A stretch of DNA of 35,555 bases from Bacteroidota bacterium (GTDB taxonomy: Bacteria > Bacteroidota > Bacteroidia > Cytophagales > Cyclobacteriaceae). Made by a program: the position numbers and the translations under genes. The DNA lies in assembly GCA_024280115.1 (NCBI GenBank), contig JAJRQT010000208.1:1-35555 (forward strand). The letters are read 5' to 3'. Shown one piece after another: positions 26,985-35,517 of the stretch (its first letter is position 1; every line of letters begins with the position of its first letter). The notes under the pieces were generated by a model, which was given only the letters and a program-made list of their open reading frames with translations, was not told where the DNA came from and did no database searches.

Positions 26985-28448
26985 ATGAAAAGACTGAGAA
27001 CTACCTTTCACTCAACACAAACCATGTGTCCGACTATTAAAGTATTCATTGTATTATTTCTAATGCTTAATCCATTCACAGGCATAGCTCAGATCATGTA
27101 TCAGAATGTAAGCAATAAAAATATTTCCCTTGGTTCTTATGGGCGGGTAGGAGTGGATTGGTCTTTTGAAAATGGAGGATCAATTGGAAGGAGACTAAAC
27201 CTGAACAATATGGGGAGTATTGGAGGAAGACTTGAAGAACAGGATTATTTGGAGATTGCACCCGCATTTCATTTCAGACCAAAAAAAGGTGATAGCACAA
27301 ATATATATGCGCAAATGCGGTTTGCGGTTTATTCTACAAGCCTTACATCTTTTGCAAACAGCACATCCACAAGCCTGGGTGGGTTGGCGTTTGCGATGCC
27401 AGAAATGTATGTAGAGGCGAGGAATATCAAAGGAAAAGATCTGAGTATCTGGGTCGGCGCCAGGTTGTACAGAGGACCTGATGTACATATCGCGGATCAT
27501 TTTTATTTCAATGATCATTCCAGTCAGGGTTTTGGAATAGAATTTAGGAAAACACGATTTTCCGCGTTGTTCGTGGCTTCAACGGATACCACATCCACAG
27601 TTCCACCATTCTTTTATCTGAATATTAAAACGGGAACTCCCAGTGCAGCATTGAGACAGCGAACTGTTTGGGTAGTGGAGCAAGATATTGAGCTAAATAA
27701 AAACAATTCGTTGACCTTGCTTGGAGAATTTCATCGAATGGCCGATGCAGATTCAGAGCTGGAAATTGATACGATCGAGCAAATACTGAATTTCCCATCA
27801 GATCACGGAATTGTTTTGGGCGTAAGGCATATGCATGATTTTAAAAACTATTTACCGGGATCATTCAATCATTTAGCCGTAAGGTATGGAACAGGAATTG
27901 CCAATGGTGGAGATGGAGGATTGTCGAAGACATGGCTTACCTACGGTGCTCCCGATACGATATCATTAAGTTTTAAAGGGGCATATTCGCTGTCAGTGGT
28001 AAATCATTTAGTGATCAACTTTTCTAAAAAATTTACCCTCAACGGATATCTAATTATGACAAGCAGTAAAGGAGCGGCTGATACTGACCATAAATCCAAA
28101 ACTTATTTTGGCAAGGAAGTGTTTAACAGAAAGCTTGATTTTACCATAGGTGCCAGAAATGAATATTATATCAATGAATACTTTCACTTACTTGGAGAGG
28201 TGCATTATTCACAAAGGAAGGACGGAACGGATCCCCTTTCGAGTGTGTTTAAAATATCTATAGCTCCGATTTTTGTTCCTACAGGAGAGCGGGATACCTG
28301 GGCCCGGCCTCATTTGAGGTTTGTAACCTCAGTTGCCCGGTACAATGATTATGCAATGGAAAGCCTGAATTCCCCATATCTACAGTTTGTTGGTGAGCGG
28401 AGGTGGGGCTACTATTTTGGCGTAAAGGCTGAATGGTGGATCTTTTAG
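26985..28448 (+). CDS. LamB/maltoporin-like carbohydrate porin
   Basis: A 487-residue outer membrane porin. The N-terminus is long; Met14 (27024) may be the true start, and the signal peptide ends near GIAQ (about residue 36). The mature part matches LamB-family maltoporins: LGSYGRVGVDWS early on, EMYVEARN, and WVGARLYRGPDVHIADHFYFND at about 156-177, which mirrors the 'WAGKRYYQRHDVHxxDFYYW' region of LamB. Near the end are RPHLRFVTSVARYN and a final YYFGVKAEWWIF strand ending in phenylalanine. LamB-like porins let linear oligosaccharides diffuse across the outer membrane along an aromatic 'greasy slide'. It follows the small barrel gene by 44 bp. A diffusion porin beside TonB receptors is unusual for a Bacteroidota glycan locus. 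Confidence 0.85.
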   Translation: MKRLRTTFHSTQTMCPTIKVFIVLFLMLNPFTGIAQIMYQNVSNKNISLGSYGRVGVDWSFENGGSIGRRLNLNNMGSIGGRLEEQDYLEIAPAFHFRPKKGDSTNIYAQMRFAVYSTSLTSFANSTSTSLGGLAFAMPEMYVEARNIKGKDLSIWVGARLYRGPDVHIADHFYFNDHSSQGFGIEFRKTRFSALFVASTDTTSTVPPFFYLNIKTGTPSAALRQRTVWVVEQDIELNKNNSLTLLGEFHRMADADSELEIDTIEQILNFPSDHGIVLGVRHMHDFKNYLPGSFNHLAVRYGTGIANGGDGGLSKTWLTYGAPDTISLSFKGAYSLSVVNHLVINFSKKFTLNGYLIMTSSKGAADTDHKSKTYFGKEVFNRKLDFTIGARNEYYINEYFHLLGEVHYSQRKDGTDPLSSVFKISIAPIFVPTGERDTWARPHLRFVTSVARYNDYAMESLNSPYLQFVGERRWGYYFGVKAEWWIF

Positions 28449-28456
28449 TTAAGTTC

Positions 28457-28620
28457 GTCTATAAAGTCAGAGTCTGTTCAGAATGTTCGCTATCATGCCT
28501 CGCCTTCCTTAGTACGAAGTACGGCGGACAAGGGCTTGCGCAGGTTCTAAAAAACTCCAGTCTGCCGGTTAGGCAGGGAATTTACGCATGTAAATGAGTT
28601 TTTTAGAAACAAGCCTACCG
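28457..28620 (+). repeat. Dispersed repeat element, copy B
   Basis: It starts 9 bp after the porin stop codon. The first 33 bp match copy A at 12590. After a short insertion relative to copy A it has a TTCTAAAAAACTC (28545-28557) and GAGTTTTTTAGAA (28596-28608) inverted pair of 13 perfect base pairs. Inside that pair is a CTGCC/GGCAG hairpin (28562-28576). The structure would fold into one long hairpin and is probably a degenerate mobile element. Confidence 0.6.
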
Positions 28621-28711
28621 GCAAAGGCAGGTCCAAAGAAAAAGAACGAAAAAGAAAAGACACCAAAACCAAAGATCAACACACGCTCAGGCCGCACATA
28701 CCCGCCCTTCG

Positions 28712-28766
28712 TAAAATGTTCTGTAGTAGGATAGTGAAATAGTATCGCTAGTAAAAGAACATTTTA
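28712..28766. repeat. 11-bp inverted repeat in the gap before DUF5107 copy 1
   Basis: TAAAATGTTCT (28712-28722) and AGAACATTTTA (28756-28766) are exact reverse complements around a 33-nt loop. No gene covers it. The stretch from 28620 to 28860 otherwise looks like decayed repeat DNA and shows no frame that I can support. Confidence 0.5.
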
Positions 28767-28866
28767 AAATGCCGGCTACCTCACTACCCGTCCTGATCCA
28801 CACTGATTTTGGAAAAACCCACCCGCCTTAAAATTTGAACTAATAATTTTCACCTAACATCTCCCG

Positions 28867-29013
28867 GATTTTAGACTTGATCCACTTCTTCCCCCCAGGT
28901 TTTAGACTTGATACACTATTTACGAGATCATGTTAGACTTACCTTATTTAGGTAAGTATGTACTCTTCTAGTTGTTACAATCTTATCTCTATAGAAAATC
29001 GAATTGTTACAAT
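28867..29013 (+). promoter_or_regulatory. Regulatory-looking array upstream of DUF5107 copy 1
   Basis: The octamer TTAGACTT occurs three times at an exact 31-bp spacing (28871, 28902, 28933); the first two lie in an 18-bp direct repeat with one mismatch. The third runs into an inverted repeat, ACTTACCT (28937-28944) with AGGTAAGT (28950-28957). Then TTGTTACAAT occurs at 28972 and again at 29004, 32 bp apart. Spacing of about three helical turns places sites on one face of the DNA, as expected for a regulator array. The last site is 46 bp before the start codon at 29060. Confidence 0.45.
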
Positions 29014-29059
29014 TTCTTTTGTTAAATTGAACCACAATCATCCATAAAATTTTTATACT

Positions 29060-32000
29060 ATGAAAAACTACTTTTTGATCATTTTATGTGCGATTTCAAT
29101 TCAGAACTTCGCACAGAGCAATGCCACCATTTCCGAATCTACCATGAATCTGAAAACTTATCCATATTCAGATCCTAGTCCGGTTCCGATAATTTCGGAA
29201 AACCCGAAAATTTATCCTTACAATAAAATTGAAGGATACAGCCACGAAGGGAAAGAACTTCCATGGAAAGTCGTCAAGCTGGAAAATGACTATATCATCG
29301 TGTGGGTGCTTCCGGAATCGGGAGGAAAAATCTGGGGCGCTGTGGAAAAGTCCACCGGAAAGGAGTTTATCTATCGGAATGAGGTGATGAAATTTCGGGA
29401 TATTGCCATGCGAGGCCCATGGACTTCAGGAGGTATTGAGCTAAATTTTGGAATTATTGGTCATAGTCCGTCAACTGCATCAAAGGTTGATTATCTGACC
29501 AGGGAAAATGCAGATGGAAGTGTGAGCTGCGTCGTTGGTAACCTGGATTTAGCTTCCAGAACCTATTGGAGTGTGGAGGTCAGACTGCCTGCTGACAAGG
29601 CATATTTTGAAACAAATGTCATGTGGTACAACCCGACAGCTATGAATCAATCCTATTACAACTGGATGACAGGAGCTGCGGCAGCCACCAGTGATCTGGA
29701 ATTTTTCTGTCCGGGGAATATATACGTAAAACATAGCGGTGAGCCGATGTCCTGGCCAGTAGATGCTGTGGGAAGGAAATTATCAGTTTATAAAAACAAT
29801 AATTTCGGGCCTTCAAAATCGTATCATGTAGTTGGAGTATATGAAAACTTTTTCGGTGGGTATTTCCACGATAGTAAATTTGGATTCGGACAATGGTCTC
29901 CCTATGAAGAAATGCCCGGACAAAAATTATGGCTGTGGGCATTATCGCGTTCAGGAGGAATATGGGATGATCTTTTGACGGATACAGACGGGCAATATAT
30001 TGAATTTCAGGCGGGTCGCCTGTTCGATCAATATTCGCCCGGGAAACATATAAATCCAATTAAACAAGTAGGTTTTGCGCCTTACTCGAGTGATCGTTGG
30101 AATGAGATTTGGTTTCCTTTTAAAGATATTGGTGGAATGGTCGCTTCATCTCCGTATGGAGTTTTAAACATTACTGAAGATAACAATAATTTATCCATAG
30201 GTATCAATGCACTACAAAACCTGAACGATACATTATACATTAAAGTTGGAAACAGGATTGCCAGTAAAGAGCTTTTGACAATGAAACCTATGGAAGTATT
30301 TACAAAAAACTTCTCAAAGGACTCCGGCAGTAACTTTGAAATATTTATCGGAGATAAAAAGCTTTATTATACTTCAAACCAGGATTCCTTGATTATAAAA
30401 CGGCCATTTGCGGTTTCTGAAGATTTTAAATTATCTGATCATCAGCAATTGGTGAACGATGGAATGGATGCCCTGAATTACCGGCAATATGACAAAGCAA
30501 ACAGGATTTTCAGCGAACTCCTCAAAAAGGATGCATTCGACAAAGAAGCTTTGCTGGCATTATCCGGACTATATTACCGAAGGGGTGAATACGATAAATC
30601 ACTCAATTCTTCATCGCGGGCACTAATGCAAAATACCTATGATGCAAAGGCAAATTACTTAGCAGGGATATCCTATCGAAAAAAAGGTGATTGGGTCAAT
30701 GCGTTGGAATCATTAGGCTGGGCGGCCAGATCAATGGAATTCAGATCAAATGCTTATGCACAAATGGCAGAAATATACGTGCGTTTAACCAATTATGAAA
30801 AGGGTGTAGAATATGCCCAAAAGTCCTTGGATTTTAATAAGTATAATATTCGTGCGTTGGGAGTTAGCATTATTGCCATCAGATTGGCGGGAAATAAATC
30901 AGAGGATCAGATTTCGGAATTACAGGAAATCGATCCGCTCAATCATCTCTCCAGGTATGAGGATTACAAATTGGAGAATAGTGAATCTAAAAAAGAAAAT
31001 TTCACAAAATACATAACTAATGAGTTTCCGGAGGAGACCTATCTGGAACTTGCGCTTTTTTATCATGCGCTCGGATTGACCAAAGATGCTATTGATATAC
31101 TATCCACAGGCCCAGAATGTGTTAAAAACAATCTGTGGCTTGCCTATCTCAATAGAACTGAAAATCCGCAAATAAGTGATGAGCTATTATCAAAGAGCAT
31201 CACGGCCTCCCCTGATTTTGTATTTCCGTATCGTCTTGAGAGCCTGGAAATGCTTGAATGGGCAAGAAAACAAAAATCATCATGGAAATTGGATTATTAT
31301 TTGGCAATTGCAAAAGCGGGCGTCGGTAGGCGTGATGAGGCTGAAGACTTGCTTTTGTCGTTGAAAGATCAACCTGATTATTGGGTATTCTATATGACAA
31401 GGGCTGGACTGATAAAGAATTCAAATGTGGAACAGAGGAAAAACGACTTGGTCAAAGCAAATGAGTTGGCCCCGGAAAGTTGGAGGACATGGGATAAGCT
31501 CATTCAATTTTATTTAGCAAATAATGAATATCTCCTGGCTGTTGGATTATCAAAAAAAGCAACCGGTAAATTTCCTGATAATTATGCACTTGGCTTTCTC
31601 CATGCCAAGTCGCTTTTGAAAACCGGAAGTTATCAACAATGTGTAAATGTCATGAAAGGTATTAATATTCTTCCATTTGAAGGTGCCAATGAGAGTCGCA
31701 GGGTATATGAAGAAGCGCATATTCGATTAGCCATGGAGTTCATTCAAAAGAAGAAATATAAATCATCGGTTAAAGTATTACAGGATGCAATGGAATGGCC
31801 GGAAAATATAGGTGTTGGAAAGCCATATGATCCGGAACAGCGAAAAACGGAATACCTGCTTGCATATTGCTATGAAAAAATGAGTAAAAACTCATTGAAA
31901 GATAAGCAGTTGACAAGTATGGTCAATTATACAAATGAAATGATAGAGCGTTCAGATCCGGATCATCTGCTTGGTTTAATGGCATTAAAAGTAAGTGGAA

Positions 32001-32164
32001 AAGAGGATGAAGCAGATGCTTTGATGTCGAAAATCAATAACTCATCGCAAATTGATAGTGATGTAAAAAAATGGATTAATGATCAATATGAGAATGTAGG
32101 TAATGGAAATGATACTGATAAGTATAATTTGTTGGTTCAGGTTGCAAAGGTATTTAGCAAGTAA
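29060..32164 (+). CDS. DUF5107-TPR protein, copy 1
   Basis: A 1034-residue exported protein with a signal peptide ending near residue 19-20 (NFAQ). Residues about 40-360 are a DUF5107 domain, a beta-sandwich related to sugar mutarotase/glycosidase accessory folds. Recognisable pieces are WVLPESGGKIWGAVEKSTGKEFIY, GPWTSGGIELNFGIIGHSP, YNWMTGAAAAT and FHDSKFGFGQW, ending in IEFQAGRLFDQ. A linker leads to tetratricopeptide repeats from about 460 onward, including LSGLYYRRGEYDKSLNSSSRAL and LAGISYRKKGDWVNALESLGWAA. TPRs mediate protein contacts. Such proteins occur in Bacteroidota near glycan genes; their reaction is not established, and sugar binding or processing is inferred. The gene is tandemly duplicated at 32326. 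Confidence 0.85.
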   Translation: MKNYFLIILCAISIQNFAQSNATISESTMNLKTYPYSDPSPVPIISENPKIYPYNKIEGYSHEGKELPWKVVKLENDYIIVWVLPESGGKIWGAVEKSTGKEFIYRNEVMKFRDIAMRGPWTSGGIELNFGIIGHSPSTASKVDYLTRENADGSVSCVVGNLDLASRTYWSVEVRLPADKAYFETNVMWYNPTAMNQSYYNWMTGAAAATSDLEFFCPGNIYVKHSGEPMSWPVDAVGRKLSVYKNNNFGPSKSYHVVGVYENFFGGYFHDSKFGFGQWSPYEEMPGQKLWLWALSRSGGIWDDLLTDTDGQYIEFQAGRLFDQYSPGKHINPIKQVGFAPYSSDRWNEIWFPFKDIGGMVASSPYGVLNITEDNNNLSIGINALQNLNDTLYIKVGNRIASKELLTMKPMEVFTKNFSKDSGSNFEIFIGDKKLYYTSNQDSLIIKRPFAVSEDFKLSDHQQLVNDGMDALNYRQYDKANRIFSELLKKDAFDKEALLALSGLYYRRGEYDKSLNSSSRALMQNTYDAKANYLAGISYRKKGDWVNALESLGWAARSMEFRSNAYAQMAEIYVRLTNYEKGVEYAQKSLDFNKYNIRALGVSIIAIRLAGNKSEDQISELQEIDPLNHLSRYEDYKLENSESKKENFTKYITNEFPEETYLELALFYHALGLTKDAIDILSTGPECVKNNLWLAYLNRTENPQISDELLSKSITASPDFVFPYRLESLEMLEWARKQKSSWKLDYYLAIAKAGVGRRDEAEDLLLSLKDQPDYWVFYMTRAGLIKNSNVEQRKNDLVKANELAPESWRTWDKLIQFYLANNEYLLAVGLSKKATGKFPDNYALGFLHAKSLLKTGSYQQCVNVMKGINILPFEGANESRRVYEEAHIRLAMEFIQKKKYKSSVKVLQDAMEWPENIGVGKPYDPEQRKTEYLLAYCYEKMSKNSLKDKQLTSMVNYTNEMIERSDPDHLLGLMALKVSGKEDEADALMSKINNSSQIDSDVKKWINDQYENVGNGNDTDKYNLLVQVAKVFSK
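30083..30791 (+). repeat. High-identity core of the DUF5107 duplication, unit 1
   Basis: This stretch aligns to 33349-34057 with a constant offset of 3266 bp and no indels. Only scattered single-base differences are seen, including few synonymous changes, although the first part of the genes has diverged much more. This is the pattern of recent gene conversion or recombination between the two copies. Confidence 0.8.
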
Positions 32165-32216
32165 AACCACGATTCTTTGCGATATTAAGAATGATGTTTT
32201 TAAAGTTCATTTCTAC

Positions 32217-32283
32217 AATAGCAATATAAAACTTCATTGATTGAAGTAGTTTGGAGATTTACTAATTTAACACTATTGCTATT
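32217..32283. promoter_or_regulatory. Nested inverted repeats between the two DUF5107 genes
   Basis: AATAGCAATA (32217-32226) pairs with TATTGCTATT (32274-32283) over 10 bp, and inside it ACTTCA (32231-32236) pairs with TGAAGT (32242-32247) around TTGAT. It sits in the 161-bp gap, about 43 bp before the second start codon. It could end the first transcript or form a leader structure for the second gene. Confidence 0.4.
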
Positions 32284-32325
32284 TTCTTCACTATCCGGGT
32301 AGAGGGACGCGAAAAATTTTAGATA

Positions 32326-35300
32326 ATGAAATATTATATTTTCATCCTATTGAGTGCATTTGTAATTCAAGGATATGCACAAAATAACGCCACCATTTCC
32401 GAAACAATAAAAGTTTTAAAAACATACCCCTATTCTGATCCTAATCCGGTTCCGATAATTTCGGAAAACCCAAAAATTTATCCTTACAATAAAATCGAAG
32501 GATACAGTCATCAGGGGAAGGATCTTCCCTGGCAAGTTATAATAATGGAAAATGACTATATAAAAGTATGGGTAATACCGGGGATAGGAGGTAAAATATG
32601 GGGAGCGATTGAAAAATCTACCGGAAAAGATTTTATCTATAAAAATGATGTTATAAAATTTCGGAATATCGCATTACGGGGACCTTGGACTATGGGTGGT
32701 ATAGAACTGAATTTTGGAATTATAGGGCACAGCCCATCTACTGCATCGAAAGTTGATTTTATAACCCGGAAGAACGAGGATGGAAGCGTAAGTTGTTTTG
32801 TGGGCAATTTAGACTTGCCTTCCAGAACACAATGGGGCGTTGAAGTTAGATTACCTGCTGACAAAGCATATTTTGAAACAAATGTCATGTGGTACAACCC
32901 GACAGCTTTAAATCAATCCTACTACAACTGGATGACCGGTACTGCAGTAGCTTCCGAAGATCTCGAATTCTATTGTCCGGGGAATTATTATCTGAAACAT
33001 AGCGGAGAATCAAAACCATGGCCAGTGGATGTTAAAGGAAGGAAAATATCTGTATATAAAAACAATAATTTCGGACCATCAAAATCGTATCATATTGTCG
33101 GGTCCACAGAAAACTTTTTTGGTGGGTATTATCATGATAGCAAATTTGGATTTGGTCACTGGTCTGCCAATGAAGAAATGCCAGGAAAAAAAATATGGCA
33201 GTGGACTCATTCACGTGCAGGTGAAATATGGGAAGATCTTGCCTCAGATACTCATGGCCAACATATAGAATTTCAGGCAGGGAGGCTATTCAGTCAACAT
33301 TCCGGAAGGAATCATGTAAATCCCATTCGTCAGGTTGGATTTTCACCATACTCGAGTGATCGATGGAATGAGATTTGGTTTCCTTTTAAAGACATTGGTG
33401 GAATGGTCACTTCATCTCCTTATGGAGTTTTAAACGTTACTGAAGATAACAATAATTTATCCATAGGAATCAATGCATTGCAAAACCTGAATGATACACT
33501 ATACATTAAAGTTGGAAACAGGATTGCCAGTAAAGAGCTTTTGACAATGAAACCTACGGAAGTATTTACAAAAAACTTCTCCAAGGATTCCGGCAGTAAC
33601 TTTGAAATATTTATCGGAGATAAAAAGCTTTATTATACTTCAAACCAGGATTCTTTGATCATAAAACGACCATTTGCGGTTTCTGAAGATTTTAAATTAT
33701 CTGATCATCAGCAATTGGTGAACGATGGAATGGATGCCCTGAATTACCGGCAATATGACAAAGCAAAAAGGATTTTCAGCGAACTCCTCAAAAAGGATGC
33801 ATTCGACAATGAAGCATTGCTGGCATTATCAGGACTATATTACCGAAGGGGTGAATACGATAAATCACTCAATTCTTCATCGCGGGCGCTAATGCAAAAT
33901 ACCTATGATGCAAAGGCAAATTACTTAGCAGGGATATCCTATCGAAAAAAAAGTGATTGGGTCAATGCGTTGGAATCATTAGGCTGGGCGGCCAGGTCAA
34001 TGGAATACAGATCAAATGCTTATGCACAAATGGCAGAGATATACGTGCGTTTAACCAGCTTTGAAAAAGCTATAGAATATGCTCAAAAGTCCTTGGATTT
34101 TAACAGATACAATATTCGTGCGCTCGAAGTTAGCATTATAGCAAATAGATTGGAGGGGATGAATTCTGAGGACCAGATTCGGGAATTACAGGAAATCGAT
34201 CCGCTCAATCATCTCTCCTGGTATGAGGAATACAAATTGGAGAAGAGTGAAAACAGAAAAGAAAATTTCACGAATAATATAACCAATGAGTTCCCGGAAG
34301 AAACTTATCTTGAACTTGCGCTTTTCTATCATACGCTCGGATTGACCAAAGATGCTATTGATATACTATCAACAGGCCCAGAATGTGTTAAAAATAATCT
34401 GTGGCTGGCATATCTCAACAGAACTGAAAATCTGCAAATAAGTGATGATCTATTATCAAAGAGCATCTCCACATCACCTGAATTTGTATTTCCGTATCGC
34501 CTTGAAAGCCTGGAAATGCTTGAATGGGCAAGAAAACAAAAGTCGTCCTGGAAATTGGATTATTATTTAGCAATTGCAAAAGCGGGCGTCGGTAGGCGTG
34601 ATGAGGCTGAAGACTTGCTTTTATCGTTGAAAGATCAACCCGATTCCTGGGTATTCTACCAGACAAGGGCAGCATTACTGGGAAATGCCAATCCAGAGCA
34701 ACAAAAAAATGATTTACAAAAAGCTAATGAACTGGCGCCTGAAAGCTGGAGAACCTGGTACAGGTTAATTCAATTTTATCTAACAAATAAAAATTATGAC
34801 AGTGCTCTTGTACTTTCTGAAAAAGCTTCGAAAAAATTTACAGATAGTTTTGAGATGGAGTTTCTCCGCTCCAAGGTGCTTTTAAAAAGCGAAAATTATC
34901 AACAGTGTATCAATATTCTGAAAGATATTCAACTTCTTCCATCTGAGGGCGCAGGTGAGAGTCGAAAAGTTTATGAAGAGGCGCATATAAAATATGCACT
35001 TGAACTCATCGAGAATAAGAAATATAAATCATCGGTAAAAGTATTACAGGATGCAATGGAGTGGCCGGAAAATATAGGTGTTGGAAAGCCTTATGATCCG
35101 GAACAGCGAAAAGCGGAATATCTGCTTGCATATTGCAATGAAAAAATGAGTAAAAACTCATTGAAAGATGAGCGGTTGACAAGTATAGTCAATTATACAA
35201 ATGAAATGATAGAGCGTTCAGATCCGGATCATCTGCTTGGGTTAATGGCGTTAAAAGAAAGTGGGAAAAAAGATGAAGCAGATGCTTTAATGTCAAAAAT

Positions 35301-35430
35301 TAATGAATCTTCGCAAATTAATGACGATGTGAAAAAATGGATAAATGATCAATACAAGAATTTGAGCAATGAAAATAATACTGATAAATATAGTTTGTTG
35401 ATTCAGGTTGCAAAGGTATTTAGCAAGTAA
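32326..35430 (+). CDS. DUF5107-TPR protein, copy 2
   Basis: A 1034-residue paralogue of the preceding gene, identical in length and collinear without gaps. It has the same signal peptide style (cleavage after GYAQ), DUF5107 domain (GPWTMGGIELNFGIIGHSP; IEFQAGRLFSQ) and TPR tail. The first 340 residues differ at many places, while residues about 340-580, and parts of the tail, are nearly identical. After that come a diverged section at about 780-890 and another conserved one ending in VAKVFSK. Key DUF5107 residues are retained, so both proteins look functional. The duplication extends about 7 bp past the stop codon. The sequence differences at the N-terminus suggest different ligands or partners. 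Confidence 0.85.
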   Translation: MKYYIFILLSAFVIQGYAQNNATISETIKVLKTYPYSDPNPVPIISENPKIYPYNKIEGYSHQGKDLPWQVIIMENDYIKVWVIPGIGGKIWGAIEKSTGKDFIYKNDVIKFRNIALRGPWTMGGIELNFGIIGHSPSTASKVDFITRKNEDGSVSCFVGNLDLPSRTQWGVEVRLPADKAYFETNVMWYNPTALNQSYYNWMTGTAVASEDLEFYCPGNYYLKHSGESKPWPVDVKGRKISVYKNNNFGPSKSYHIVGSTENFFGGYYHDSKFGFGHWSANEEMPGKKIWQWTHSRAGEIWEDLASDTHGQHIEFQAGRLFSQHSGRNHVNPIRQVGFSPYSSDRWNEIWFPFKDIGGMVTSSPYGVLNVTEDNNNLSIGINALQNLNDTLYIKVGNRIASKELLTMKPTEVFTKNFSKDSGSNFEIFIGDKKLYYTSNQDSLIIKRPFAVSEDFKLSDHQQLVNDGMDALNYRQYDKAKRIFSELLKKDAFDNEALLALSGLYYRRGEYDKSLNSSSRALMQNTYDAKANYLAGISYRKKSDWVNALESLGWAARSMEYRSNAYAQMAEIYVRLTSFEKAIEYAQKSLDFNRYNIRALEVSIIANRLEGMNSEDQIRELQEIDPLNHLSWYEEYKLEKSENRKENFTNNITNEFPEETYLELALFYHTLGLTKDAIDILSTGPECVKNNLWLAYLNRTENLQISDDLLSKSISTSPEFVFPYRLESLEMLEWARKQKSSWKLDYYLAIAKAGVGRRDEAEDLLLSLKDQPDSWVFYQTRAALLGNANPEQQKNDLQKANELAPESWRTWYRLIQFYLTNKNYDSALVLSEKASKKFTDSFEMEFLRSKVLLKSENYQQCINILKDIQLLPSEGAGESRKVYEEAHIKYALELIENKKYKSSVKVLQDAMEWPENIGVGKPYDPEQRKAEYLLAYCNEKMSKNSLKDERLTSIVNYTNEMIERSDPDHLLGLMALKESGKKDEADALMSKINESSQINDDVKKWINDQYKNLSNENNTDKYSLLIQVAKVFSK
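33349..34057 (+). repeat. High-identity core of the DUF5107 duplication, unit 2
   Basis: Partner of 30083-30791. The boundaries are approximate; on both sides identity falls sharply, whereas inside it is almost perfect at the DNA level. Confidence 0.8.
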
Positions 35431-35480
35431 AACCAGGCTTAATAGACAAAAAGGAGGCTGAAACCTCTGTAAGTTTCTGA

Positions 35481-35517
35481 TATTCATAGCTTTGCATCAA
35501 ATGAAAGCTTATGAATA
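35481..35517 (+). promoter_or_regulatory. Strong hairpin overlapping the next start codon
   Basis: TATTCATAGCTTT (35481-35493) pairs with AAAGC and TATGAATA (35504-35508 and 35510-35517) over 13 bp with one bulged T, closed by a 10-nt loop. The right arm contains the ATG at 35511. It might block translation of the next frame, or end the DUF5107 transcript; A-rich rather than T-rich sequence follows. Confidence 0.45.

Noticed and set aside
28867..28957. CRISPR-like repeat with 31-bp period
   Set aside because: Only an 8-bp core recurs three times; the sequences between are partly similar and there is no constant repeat of 20 bp or more.
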